A stretch of 64,000 bases of DNA, taken from contig NC_135554.1 in assembly GCF_964340395.1 (NCBI RefSeq), positions 310,001 to 374,000 on the forward strand. The letters run 5' to 3'. Positions 29,321 through 43,700 of the stretch are shown one piece after another; the stretch's first letter is position 1; every line of letters starts with the position of its first letter. The notes beneath the pieces were generated by a model that had not been told where the DNA came from, searched no databases, and saw nothing but the letters and a program-made list of their open reading frames with translations. The DNA is from Glandiceps talaboti. Lineage: Eukaryota > Hemichordata > Enteropneusta > Spengelidae. The translations under genes and the position numbers were made by a program.

Positions 29321-30230
29321 TTGGCATTTAAAGTCCTTAGTAACAGGTCATTTAAAGATTCCTACCTGTATCCTTAGTAACATGTCATTTAATGGTTCTT
29401 ACCTATATCCTTAGTAACAGGTCATTTAATGATTCTTACCTGTATCCTTTCAAACAGGTCATTTAATGATTCTTACCTGTATCCTTAGTAACATGTCATT
29501 TTATGATTCTTACCTGTATCCTTAGTAACATGTCATTTAATGATTCTTACCTGTATCCTTAGTAACATGTCATTTTATGATTCTTACCTGTATCCTTAGT
29601 AACATGTCATTTAATGGTTCTTACCTGTGTCCTTAGTAACATGTCATTGAATGATTCTTACCTGTATCCTTAGTAACAGGTCATTTAATGATTCTTACCT
29701 GTATCCTTAGTAACATGTCATTTAATGATTCTTACCTGTATCCTTAGTAACAGGTCATTTAATGATTCTTACCTATATCCTTAGTAACAGGTAATTTAAT
29801 GATTCTTACCTGTATCCTTAGTAACAGGTCATTTAATGATTCTTACCTTTATCCTTAGTAACAGGTAATTTAATGATTCTTACCTATATCCTTAGTAACA
29901 GGTCATTTAATGATTCCTACCTGTATCCTTAGTAACGTGTCATTTAATGATTCTTACCTATATCCTTAGTAACAAGTCATTTAATGATTCTTACCTGTAT
30001 CTTAGTAACAGGTCATTTAATGATTCTTACCTATATCCTTAGTAGCAGGTCATTTAATGATTCTTACCTGTATCTTAGTAACAGGTCATTTAATGATTCT
30101 TACCTATATCCTTAGTAGCAGGTCATTTAATGATTCTTACCTGTATCTTAGTAACAGGTCATTTAATGATTCTTACCTATATCCTTAGTAACAAGTCATT
30201 TAATGATTCTTACCTATATCCTTAATAACA

Positions 30231-33200
30231 GGACAGGTCATTTAATAATTCTTACCTGTGTCCTTAGTAACAAGTCATTTAATAATTCTTACCTATATCC
30301 TTAATAACAGGTCATTTAATAATTCTTACCTGTGTCCTTAGTAACAAGTCATTTAATAATTCTTACCTATATCCTTAGTAACAAGTCATTTAATGATTCT
30401 TACCTGTGTCCTTAGTAACAAGTCATTTAATAATTCTTACCTATATCCTTAGTAACAAGTCATTTAATGATTCTTACCTATATCCTTAGTAACAAGTCAT
30501 TTAATGATTCTTACCTGTATCCTTAATAACATGTCATTAATGGTTCTTACCTGTATCCTTAGTAACAGGTCATTTAATGATTCTTACCTGTATCCTTAGT
30601 AACATGTCATTTAATGATTCTTACCTGTATCCTTAGTAACATGTCATTTTATGATTCTTACCTGTATCCTTAGTAACATATCATTTAATGGTTCTTACCT
30701 GTGTCCTTAGTAACATGTCATTGAATGATTCTTACCTGTATCCTTAGTAACAGGTCATTTAATGATTCTTACCTGTATCCTTAGTAACATGTCATTTAAT
30801 GATTCTTACCTGTATCCTTAGTAACAGGTCATTTAATGATTCTTACCTATATCCTTAGTAACATGTCATTTAATGATTCTTACCTGTATCCTTAGTAACA
30901 GGTCATTTAATGATTCTTACCTATATCCTTAGTAACAGGTAATTTAATGATTCTTACCTGTATCTTAGTAACAGGTCATTTAATGATTCTTACCTATATC
31001 CTTAGTAGCAGGTCATTTAATGATTCTTACCTGTATCTTAGTAACAGGTCATTTAATGATTCTTACCTATATCCTTAGTAACAAGTCATTTAATGATTCT
31101 TACCTATATCCTTAATAACAGGACAGGTCATTTAATAATTCTTACCTGTGTCCTTAGTAACAAGTCATTTAATAATTCTTACCTATATCCTTAATAACAG
31201 GTCATTTAATAATTCTTACCTGTGTCCTTAGTAACAAGTCATTTAATAATTCTTACCTATATCCTTAGTAACAAGTCATTTAATGATTCTTACCTGTGTC
31301 CTTAGTAACAAGTCATTTAATAATTCTTACCTATATCCTTAGTAACAAGTCATTTAATGATTCTTACCTATATCCTTAGTAACAAGTCATTTAATGATTC
31401 TTACCTGTATCCTTAATAACATGTCATTAATGGTTCTTACCTGTATCCTTAGTAACAGGTCATTTAATGATTCTTACCTATATCCTTAGTAACAGGTCAT
31501 TTAATGATTCTTACCTGTATCTTAGTAACAGGTCATTTAATGATTCTTACCTATATCCTTACTAACAGGTCATTTAATGATTCTTACCTGTATCCTTAGT
31601 AACGTGTCATTTAATGATTCTTACCTGTATCTTAGTAACAGGTCATTTAATGATTCTTACCTATATCCTTAATAACATGTCATTAATGGTTCTTACCTGT
31701 ATCCTTAGTAACATGCCATTTATTGAATCCTACCTGTGTCCTTAGTAACAGGTCATTTAATGATTCTTACCTGTGTCCTTACTAACATGTCATTTAATGG
31801 TTCTTACCTATATCCTTAGTAACAGGTCATTTAACGATTCTTACCTGTATCCTTAGAAACAGGTTATTTAATGATTCTTACCTGTGTCCTTAGTAACAGG
31901 TCATTTAATGATTCTTACCTGTATCCTTAGTAACAGGTCATTTAATGATTCTTACCTGTATCCTTAGTAACAGGTCATTTAATGATTCTTACCTGTATCT
32001 TAGTAACAAGTCATTTAATGGTTCTTACCTGTGTCCTTAGTAACAGGTCATTTAATGATTTTAACCTGTATCTTAGTAACAGGTCATTTAATGATTCTTA
32101 CCTATATCCTTAGTAACAAGTCATTTAATGATTCTTACCTGTGTCCTTAGTAACAGGTCATTTAATGATTCTTACCTGTATCTTAGTAACAGGTCATTTA
32201 ATGATTCTTACCTGTATCTTAGTAACAGGTCATTTAATGATTCTTACCTATATCCTTAATAACAGGTCATTTAATGATTCTTACCTATATCCTTAATAAC
32301 AGGTCATTTAATAATTCTTACCTGTGTCCTTAGTAACAAGTCATTTAATAATTCTTACCTATATCCTTAGTAACAAGTCATTTAATGATTCTTACCTGTG
32401 TCCTTAGTAACAAGTCATTTAATAATTCTTACCTATATCCTTAGTAACAAGTCATTTAATGATTCTTACCTATATCCTTAGTAACAAGTCATTTAATGAT
32501 TCTTACCTGTATCCTTAATAACATGTCATTAATGGTTCTTACCTGTATCCTTAGTAACAGGTCATTTAATGATTCTCACCTATATCCTTAGTAACAGGTC
32601 ATTTAATGATTCTTACCTGTATCTTAGTAACAGGTCATTTAATGATTCTTACCTATATCCTTAGTAACATGTCATTTAATGATTCTTACCTGTATCCTTA
32701 GTAACGTGTCATTTAATGAGTCTTACCTGTATCTTAGTAACAGGTCATTTAATGATTCTTACCTATATCCTTAATAACATGTCATTAATGGTTCTTACCT
32801 GTATCCTTAATAACATGCCATTTATTGATTCCTACCTGTGTCCTTAGTAACAGGTCATTTAATGATTCTTACCTGTGTCCTTAGTAACATGTCATTTAAT
32901 GGTTCTTACCTATATCCTTAGTAACAGGTCATTTAATGATTCTTACCTGTATCCTTAGAAACAGGTTATTTAATGATTCTTACCTGTGTCCTTAGTAACA
33001 GGTCATTTAATGATTCTTACCTGTATCCTTAGTAACAGGTCATTTAATGATTCTTACCTGTATCCTTAGTAAAAGGTCATTTAATGATTCTTACCTGTAT
33101 CCTTAGTAACAGGTCATTTAATGATTCTTACCTGTATCTTAGTAACACGTCATTTAATGGTTCTTACCTGTGTCCTTAGTAACAGGTCATTTAATGATTT

Positions 33201-35140
33201 TTACCTGTATCTTAGTAACAGGTCATTTAATGATTCTTACCTATATCCTTAGTAACAAGTCATTTAATGATTCTTACCTATATCCTTAATAACAGGTCAT
33301 TTAATGATTCTTACCTATATCCTTAGTAGCAGGTCATTTAATGATTCTTACCTGTATCTTAGTAACAGGTCATTTAATGATTCTTACCTATATCCTTAGT
33401 AGCAGGTCATTTAATGATTCTTACCTGTATCTTAGTAACAGGTCATTTAATGATTCTTACCTATATCCTTAGTAACAAGTCATTTAATGATTCTTACCTA
33501 TATCCTTAATAACAGGACAGGTCATTTAATAATTCTTACCTGTGTCCTTAGTAACAAGTCATTTAATAATTCTTACCTATATCCTTAATAACAGGTCATT
33601 TAATAATTCTTACCTGTGTCCTTAGTAACAAGTCATTTAATAATTCTTACCTATATCCTTAGTAACAAGTCATTTAATGATTCTTACCTGTGTCCTTAGT
33701 AACAAGTCATTTAATAATTCTTACCTATATCCTTAGTAACAAGTCATTTAATGATTCTTACCTATATCCTTAGTAACAAGTCATTTAATGATTCTTACCT
33801 GTATCCTTAATAACATGTCATTAATGGTTCTTACCTGTATCCTTAGTAACAGGTCATTTAATGATTCTTACCTGTATCCTTAGTAACATGTCATTTAATG
33901 ATTCTTACCTGTATCCTTAGTAACATGTCATTTTATGATTCTTACCTGTATCCTTAGTAACATGTCATTTAATGGTTCTTACCTGTGTCCTTAGTAACAT
34001 GTCATTGAATGATTCTTACCTGTATCCTTAGTAACAGGTCATTTAATGATTCTTACCTGTATCCTTAGTAACATGTCATTTAATGATTCTTACCTGTATC
34101 CTTAGTAACAGGTCATTTAATGATTCTTACCTATATCCTTAGTAACATGTCATTTAATGATTCTTACCTGTATCCTTAGTAACAGGTCATTTAATGATTC
34201 TTACCTATATCCTTAGTAACAGGTAATTTAATGATTCTTACCTGTATCTTAGTAACAGGTCATTTAATGATTCTTACCTATATCCTTAGTAGCAGGTCAT
34301 TTAATGATTCTTACCTGTATCTTAGTAACAGGTCATTTAATGATTCTTACCTATATCCTTAGTAACAAGTCATTTAATGATTCTTACCTATATCCTTAAT
34401 AACAGGACAGGTCATTTAATAATTCTTACCTGTGTCCTTAGTAACAAGTCATTTAATAATTCTTACCTATATCCTTAATAACAGGTCATTTAATAATTCT
34501 TACCTGTGTCCTTAGTAACAAGTCATTTAATAATTCTTACCTATATCCTTAGTAACAAGTCATTTAATGATTCTTACCTGTGTCCTTAGTAACAAGTCAT
34601 TTAATAATTCTTACCTATATCCTTAGTAACAAGTCATTTAATGATTCTTACCTATATCCTTAGTAACAAGTCATTTAATGATTCTTACCTGTATCCTTAA
34701 TAACATGTCATTAATGGTTCTTACCTGTATCCTTAGTAACAGGTCATTTAATGATTCTTACCTATATCCTTAGTAACAGGTCATTTAATGATTCTTACCT
34801 GTATCTTAGTAACAGGTCATTTAATGATTCTTACCTATATCCTTACTAACAGGTCATTTAATGATTCTTACCTGTATCCTTAGTAACGTGTCATTTAATG
34901 ATTCTTACCTGTATCTTAGTAACAGGTCATTTAATGATTCTTACCTATATCCTTAATAACATGTCATTAATGGTTCTTACCTGTATCCTTAGTAACATGC
35001 CATTTATTGATTCCTACCTGTGTCCTTAGTAACAGGTCATTTAATGATTCTTACCTGTGTCCTTACTAACATGTCATTTAATGGTTCTTACCTATATCCT
35101 TAGTAACAGGTCATTTAACGATTCTTACCAGTATCCTTAG
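30231..35140 (+). repeat. Higher-order blocks, ~890-900 bp and 3,284-bp offsets
   Basis: The rare ggacaggt variant marks 30231, 31121, 33505 and 34405. Pairs differ by 890 and 900 bp. From 31121 to at least 31855 the order of variants matches the block at +3284 (31441/34725, 31561/34845, 31855/35139). A 37-bp insertion shifts the register shortly after. Confidence 0.85.
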
Positions 35141-38100
35141 AAACAGGTTATTTAATGATTCTTACCTGTGTCCTTAGTAACAGGTCATTTAATGATTCTT
35201 ACCTGTATCCTTAGTAACAGGTCATTTAATGATTCTTACCTGTATCCTTAGTAAAAGGTCATTTAATGATTCTTACCTGTATCCTTAGTAACAGGTCATT
35301 TAATGATTCTTACCTGTATCTTAGTAACAAGTCATTTAATGGTTCTTACCTGTGTCCTTAGTAACAGGTCATTTAATGATTTTAACCTGTATCTTAGTAA
35401 CAGGTCATTTAATGATTCTTACCTATATCCTTAGTAACAAGTCATTTAATGATTCTTACCTGTGTCCTTAGTAACAGGTCATTTAATGATTCTTACCTGT
35501 ATCTTAGTAACAGGTCATTTAATGATTCTTACCTGTATCTTAGTAACAGGTCATTTAATGATTCTTACCTATATCCTTAATAACAGGTCATTTAATGATT
35601 CTTACCTATATCCTTAATAACAGGTCATTTAATAATTCTTACCTGTGTCCTTAGTAACAAGTCATTTAATAATTCTTACCTATATCCTTAGTAACAAGTC
35701 ATTTAATGATTCTTACCTGTGTCCTTAGTAACAAGTCATTTAATAATTCTTACCTATATCCTTAGTAACAAGTCATTTAATGATTCTTACCTATATCCTT
35801 AGTAACAAGTCATTTAATGATTCTTACCTGTATCCTTAATAACATGTCATTAATGGTTCTTACCTGTATCCTTAGTAACAGGTCATTTAATGATTCTCAC
35901 CTATATCCTTAGTAACAGGTCATTTAATGATTCTTACCTGTATCTTAGTAACAGGTCATTTAATGATTCTTACCTATATCCTTAGTAACATGTCATTTAA
36001 TGATTCTTACCTGTATCCTTAGTAACTTGTCATTTAATGAGTCTTACCTGTATCTTAGTAACAGGTCATTTAATGATTCTTACCTATATCCTTAATAACA
36101 TGTCATTAATGGTTCTTACCTGTATCCTTAATAACATGCCATTTATTGATTCCTACCTGTGTCCTTAGTAACAGGTCATTTAATGATTCTTACCTGTGTC
36201 CTTAGTAACATGTCATTTAATGGTTCTTACCTATATCCTTAGTAACAGGTCATTTAATGATTCTTACCTGTATCCTTAGAAACAGGTTATTTAATGATTC
36301 TTACCTGTGTCCTTAGTAACAGGTCATTTAATGATTCTTACCTGTATCCTTAGTAACAGGTCATTTAATGATTCTTACCTGTATCCTTAGTAAAAGGTCA
36401 TTTAATGATTCTTACCTGTATCCTTAGTAACAGGTCATTTAATGATTCTTACCTGTATCTTAGTAACACGTCATTTAATGGTTCTTACCTGTGTCCTTAG
36501 TAACAGGTCATTTAATGATTTTTACCTGTATCTTAGTAACAGGTCATTTAATGATTCTTACCTATATCCTTAGTAACAAGTCATTTAATGATTCTTACCT
36601 ATATCCTTAATAACAGGTCATTTAATGATTCTTACCTATATCCTTAATAACAGGTCATTTAATAATTCTTACCTGTGTCCTTAGTAACAAGTCATTTAAT
36701 AATTCTTACCTATATCCTTAGTAAAAGGTCATTTAATGATTCTTACCTGTATCCTTAGTAACAGGTCATTTAATGATTCTTACCTGTATCCTTAGTAACA
36801 GGTCGTTTAATGATTCTTACCTGTATCCTTAGTAACATGTCATTTAATGATTCTTACCTGTATCATTAGTAACGTGTCATTTAATGATTCTTACCTGTAT
36901 CCTTAGTAACAGGTCTTTTAATGATTCTTACCTGTATCCTTAGTAACAAGTCATTTAATGATTCTTACCTGTATCCTTAGTAACAAGTCATTGAATGATT
37001 CTTACCTATATCCTTAGTAACATATCATTTAATGATTCCTACCTGTATCCTAAGTAACTGGTCATTTCATGATTCTTACCTGTATCCTTAGTAACAGGTC
37101 ATTGAATGATTCTTACCTATATCCTTAGTAACAGGTCATTTAATGATTCTTACCTATATCCTTAGTAACAGGTCATTTAATGATTCTTACCTGTATCCTT
37201 AGTAACAGGTCATTTAATGATTCCTACCTGTATCCATAGTAACATGTCATTTAATTGTTCTTACCTGTATCCTTAGTAACAGGTCATTTAATGATTCTTA
37301 CCTGTATCTTAGTAACAGGTCATTTAATGATTCTTACCTATATCCTTAGTAACAGGTCATTTAATGACTCTTACCTGTATCCTTAGTAACATGTCATTTA
37401 ATGATTCTTACCTGTATCCTTAGTAACATGTCATTTAATGATTCTTACCTGTATCCTTAGTAACAGGTCATTGAATGATTCTTACCTGTATACTTAGTAA
37501 CATGTCATTTAATGATTCTTACCTGTATCCTTAGTAACATGTCATTTAATGATTCTTACCTGTATCTTAGTAACAGGTCATTTAATGATTCTTACCTATA
37601 TCCTTAGTAACATGTCATTTAATGATTCTTACCTATATCCTTAGTAACATGTCATTTAATGATTCTTACCTGTATCTTAGTAACAGGTCATTTAATGATT
37701 CTTACCTATATCCTTAGTAACATGTCATTTAATGATTCTTACCTGTATCCTTAGTAACATGTCATTTAATGATTCTTACCTGTATCCTTAGTAACATGTC
37801 ATTTAATGATTCTTACCTGTATCTTAGTAACAGGTCATTTAATGATTCTTACCTGTATCCTTAGTAACATGTCATTTAATGATTCTTACCTGTATCCTTA
37901 GTAACAGGTCATTTAATGATTCTTACCTGTATCTTAGTAACAGGTCATTTAATGATTCTTACCTATATCCTTAGTAACAGGTCATTTAATGACTCTTACC
38001 TGTATCCTTAGTAACATGTCATTTAATGATTCTTACCTGTATCCTTAGTAACATGTCATTTAATGATTCTTACCTATATCCTTAGTAACATGTCATATAA

Positions 38101-40719
38101 TGATTCTTACCTGTATCTTAGTAACAGGTCATTTAATGATTCTTACCTATATCCTTAATAACATGTCATTAATGGTTCTTACCTGTATCCTTAATAACAT
38201 GCCATTTATTGATTCCTACCTGTGTCCTTAGTAACAGGTCATTTAATGATTCTTACCTGTGTCCTTAGTAACATGTCATTTAATGGTTCTTACCTATATC
38301 CTTAGTAACAGGTCATTTAATGATTCTTACCTGTATCCTTAGAAACAGGTTATTTAATGATTCTTACCTGTGTCCTTAGTAACAGGTCATTTAATGATTC
38401 TTACCTGTATCCTTAGTAACAGGTCATTTAATGATTCTTACCTGTATCCTTAGTAAAAGGTCATTTAATGATTCTTACCTGTATCCTTAGTAACAGGTCA
38501 TTTAATGATTCTTACCTGTATCTTAGTAACAAGTCATTTAATGGTTCTTACCTGTGTCCTTAGTAACAGGTCATTTAATGATTTTTACCTGTATCTTAGT
38601 AACAGGTCATTTAATGATTCTTACCTATATCCTTAGTAACAAGTCATTTAATGATTCTTACCTATATCCTTAATAACAGGTCATTTAATAATTCTTACCT
38701 GTGTCCTTAGTAACAAGTCATTTAATAATTCTTACCTATATCCTTAGTAAAAGGTCATTTAATGATTCTTACCTGTATCCTTAGTAACAGGTCATTTAAT
38801 GATTCTTACCTGTATCCTTAGTAACAGGTCGTTTAATGATTCTTACCTGTATCCTTAGTAACATGTCATTTAATGATTCTTACCTGTATCATTAGTAACG
38901 TGTCATTTAATGATTCTTACCTGTATCCTTAGTAACAGGTCTTTTAATGATTCTTACCTGTATTCTTAGTAACAAGTCATTTAATGATTCTTACCTGTAT
39001 CCTTAGTAACAAGTCATTGAATGATTCTTACCTATATCCTTAGTAACATATCATTTAATGATTCCTACCTGTATCCTAAGTAACTGGTCATTTCATGATT
39101 CTTACCTGTATCCTTAGTAACAGGTCATTGAATGATTCTTACCTATATCCTTAGTAACAGGTCATTTAATGATTCTTACCTATATCCTTAGTAACAGGTC
39201 ATTTAATGATTCTTACCTGTATCCTTAGTAACAGGTCATTTAATGATTCCTAACTGTATCCTTAGTAACATGTCATTTAATGATTCTTACCTGTGTCCTT
39301 AGTAACAGGTCATTTAATGATTCTTACCTGTGTCCTTAGTAACATGTCATTTAATGGTTCTTACCTGTGTACTTAGTAACAGGTCATTTAATGATTCTTA
39401 CCTGTATCTTAGTAACAGGTCATTTAATGATTCTTACCTGTATCCTTAGTAACAGGTCATTTAATGATTCTTACCTGTATCCTTAGTAACAGGTCATTTA
39501 ATGGTTTTTACCTGTATCCTTAGTAACAAGTCATTTAATGATTCTTACCTGTATCCTTAGTAAAAGGTCATTTAATGATTCTTAGCTATATCCTTAGTAA
39601 AAGGTCATTTAATGATTCTTACCTATATCCTTAGTAACAGGTCATTTAATGATTCTTACCTATATCCTTAGTAACAGGTCATTTAATGATTCTTACCTAT
39701 ATCCTTAGTAACAGGTCATTTAATAATTCTTACCTGTGTCCTTAGTAACATGTCATTTAATGATTCTTACCTGTGTCCTTAGTAACATGTCATTTAATAA
39801 TTCTTACCTGTATCCTTAGTAACATGTCATTTAATGATTCTTACCTGTATCCTTAGTAACAGGTCATTTAATGGTTCTTACCTGTGTCCTTAGTAACAGG
39901 TCATTTAATAATTCTTACCTGTATCCTTAGTAACAGGTCATTTAATGATTCTTACCTATATCCTAAGTAACATGTCATTTAATAATTCTTACCTGTATCC
40001 TTAGTAACATGTCATTTTATGATTCTTACCTGTATCCTTAGTAACAGGTCATTTAATGGTTCTTACCTGTGTCCTTAGTAACAGGTCATTTAATGATTCT
40101 TACCTGTATCCTTAGTAACAGGTCATTTAATAATTCTCACCTGTATCCTTAGTAACATGTCATTTAATGATTCTTACCTGTATCCTTAATAACATGTCAT
40201 TTAATGATTCTTACCTGTATCCTTAGTAACATGTCATTTAATGATTCTTACCTGTATCCTTAGTAACGTGTCATTTAATGATTCTTACCTGTATCCTTAG
40301 TAACGTGTCATTTAATGATTCTTACCTGTATCCTTAGTAACGTGTCATTTAATGATTCTTACCTGTATCTTAGTAACGTGTCATTTAATGATTCTTACCT
40401 GTATCCTTAATAACATGTCATTTAATGATTCTTACCTGTATCCTTAGTAACGTGTCATTTAATGATTCTTACCTATATCCTTAGTAACATGTCATTTAAT
40501 GATTCTTACCTATATCCTTAGTAACATGTCATTTAATGATTCTTACCTGTATCTTAGTAACAGGTCATTTAATGATTCTTACCTATATCCTTAGTAACAT
40601 GTCATTTAATGATTCTTACCTGTATCCTTAGTAACATGTCATTTAATGATTCTTACCTGTATCCTTAGTAACATGTCATTTAATGATTCTTACCTGTATC
40701 TTAGTAACAGGTCATTTAA

Positions 40720-43700
40720 TGATTCTTACCTGTATCCTTAGTAACAGGTCATTTAATGATTCTTACCTATATCCTTAGTAACAGGTCATTTAATGATTCT
40801 TACCTGTATCCTTAGTAACATGTCATTTAATGATTCCTACCTGTATCCTTAGTAACATGTCATTTAATGATTCTTACCTGTATCCTTAGTAACAGGTCAT
40901 TTAATGATTCTTACCTGTATCCTTAGTAACATGTCATTTTATGGTTCTTACCTGTATCCTTAGTAACATGTCATTTTATGATTCTTACCTGTATCCTTAG
41001 TAACATGTCATTTTATGATTCTTACCTGTATCCTTAGTAACAGGTCATTTAATGGTTCTTACCTGTGTCCTTAGTAACATGTCATTGAATGATTCTTACC
41101 TGTATCCTTAGTAACAGGTCGTTTAATGATTCTTACCTGTATCCTTAGTAACATGTCATTTAATGATTCTTACCTGTATCCTTAGTAACAGGTCATTTAA
41201 TGATTCCTACCTGTATCCTTAGTAACAGGTCATTTAATGATTCTTACCTATATCCTTAGTAACAGGTCATTTAATGATTCTTACCTGTATCCTTAGTAAC
41301 GTGTCATTTAATGATTCTTACCTGTATCCTTAGTAACAGGTCGTTTAATGATTCTTACCTGTATCCTTAGTAACATGTCATTTAATGATTCTTACCTGTA
41401 TCCTTAGTAACAGGTCGTTTAATGATTCTTACCTGTATCCTTAGTAACATGTCGTTTAATGATTCTTACCTGTATCCTTAGTAACATGTCATTTAATGAT
41501 TCTTATCCGTGTCCTTAGTAACATGTCATTTAATGATTCTTACCTGTATCCTTAGTAACATGTCATTTAATGATTCTTACCTGTATCCTTAGTAACAGGT
41601 CGTTTAATGATTCTTACCTGTATCCTTAGTAACGTGTCATTTAATGATTCTTACCTGTATCCTTAGTAACGTGTCATTTAATGATTCTTACCTGTATCCT
41701 TAGTAACATGTCATTTAATGATTCTTACCTGTATCCTTAGTAACAAGTCATTTAATGATTCTTACCTGTATCCTTAGTAACAGGTCATTTAATGATTCTT
41801 ACCTGTATCCTTAGTAACGTGTCATTTAATGATTCTTACCTATATCCTTAGTAACAGGTCATTTAATGATTCTTACCTGTATCCTTAGTAACAGGTCATT
41901 GAATGATTCTTACCTATATCCTTAGTAACAGGTCATTTAATGATTCTTACCTATATCCTTAGTAACAGGTCATTTAATGATTCCTACCTGTATCCTTAGT
42001 AACGTGTCATTTAATGATTCTTACCTAAATCCTTAGTAACAAGTCATTTAATGATTCTTACCTGTATCTTAGTAACAGGTCATTTAATGATTCTTACCTA
42101 TATCCTTAGTAGCAGGTCATTTAATGATTCTTACCTGTATCTTAGTAACAGGTCATTTAATGATTCTTACCTATATCCTTAGTAACAAGTCATTTAATGA
42201 TTCTTACCTATATCCTTAATAACAGGACAGGTCATTTAATAATTCTTACCTGTGTCCTTAGTAATAAGTCATTTAATAATTCTTACCTATATCCTTAATA
42301 ACAGGTCATTTAATAATTCTTACCTGTGTCCTTAGTAACAAGTCATTTAATAATTCTTACCTATATCCTTAGTAACAAGTCATTTAATGATTCTTACCTA
42401 TGTCCTTAGTAACAAGTCATTTAATAATTCTTACCTATATCCTTAGTAACAAGTCATTTAATGATTCTTACCTATATCCTTAGTAACAAGTCATTTAATG
42501 ATTCTTACCTGTATCCTTAATAACATGTCATTAATGGTTCTTACCTGTATCCTTAGTAACAGGTCATTTAATGATTCTTACCTATATCCTTAGTAACAGG
42601 TCATTTAATGATTCTTACCTGTATCTTAGTAACAGGTCATTTAATGATTCTTACCTATATCCTTACTAACAGGTCATTTAATGATTCTTACCTGTATCCT
42701 TAGTAACGTGTCATTTAATGATTCTTACCTGTATCTTAGTAACAGGTCATTTAATGATTCTTACCTATATCCTTAATAACATGTCATTAATGGTTCTTAC
42801 CTGTATCCTTAGTAACATGCCATTTATTGATTCCTACCTGTGTCCTTAGTAACAGGTCATTTAATGATTCTTACCTGTGTCCTTAGTAACATGTCATTTA
42901 ATGGTTCTTACCTATATCCTTAGTAACAGGTCATTTAACGATTCTTACCTGTATCCTTAGAAACAGGTTATTTAATGATTCTTACCTGTGTCCTTAGTAA
43001 CAGGTCATTTAATGATTCTTACCTGTATCCTTAGTAACAGGTCATTTAATGATTCTTACCTGTATCCTTAGTAAAAGGTCATTTAATGATTCTTACCTGT
43101 ATCCTTAGTAACAGGTCATTTAATGATTCTTACCTGTATCTTAGTAACAAGTCATTTAATGGTTCTTACCTGTGTCCTTAGTAACAGGTCATTTAATGAT
43201 TTTAACCTGTATCTTAGTAACAGGTCATTTAATGATTCTTACCTATATCCTTAGTAACAAGTCATTTAATGATTCTTACCTATATCCTTAATAACAGGTC
43301 ATTTAATGATTCTTACCTATATCCTTAATAACAGGTCATTTAATAATTCTTACCTGTGTCCTTAGTAACAAGTCATTTAATAATTCTTACCTATATCCTT
43401 AGTAACAAGTCATTTAATGATTCTTACCTGTGTCCTTAGTAACAAGTCATTTAATAATTCTTACCTATATCCTTAGTAACAAGTCATTTAATGATTCTTA
43501 CCTATATCCTTAGTAACAAGTCATTTAATGATTCTTACCTGTATCCTTAATAACATGTCATTAATGGTTCTTACCTGTATCCTTAGTAACAGGTCATTTA
43601 ATGATTCTCACCTATATCCTTAGTAACAGGTCATTTAATGATTCTTACCTGTATCTTAGTAACAGGTCATTTAATGATTCTTACCTATATCCTTAGTAAC

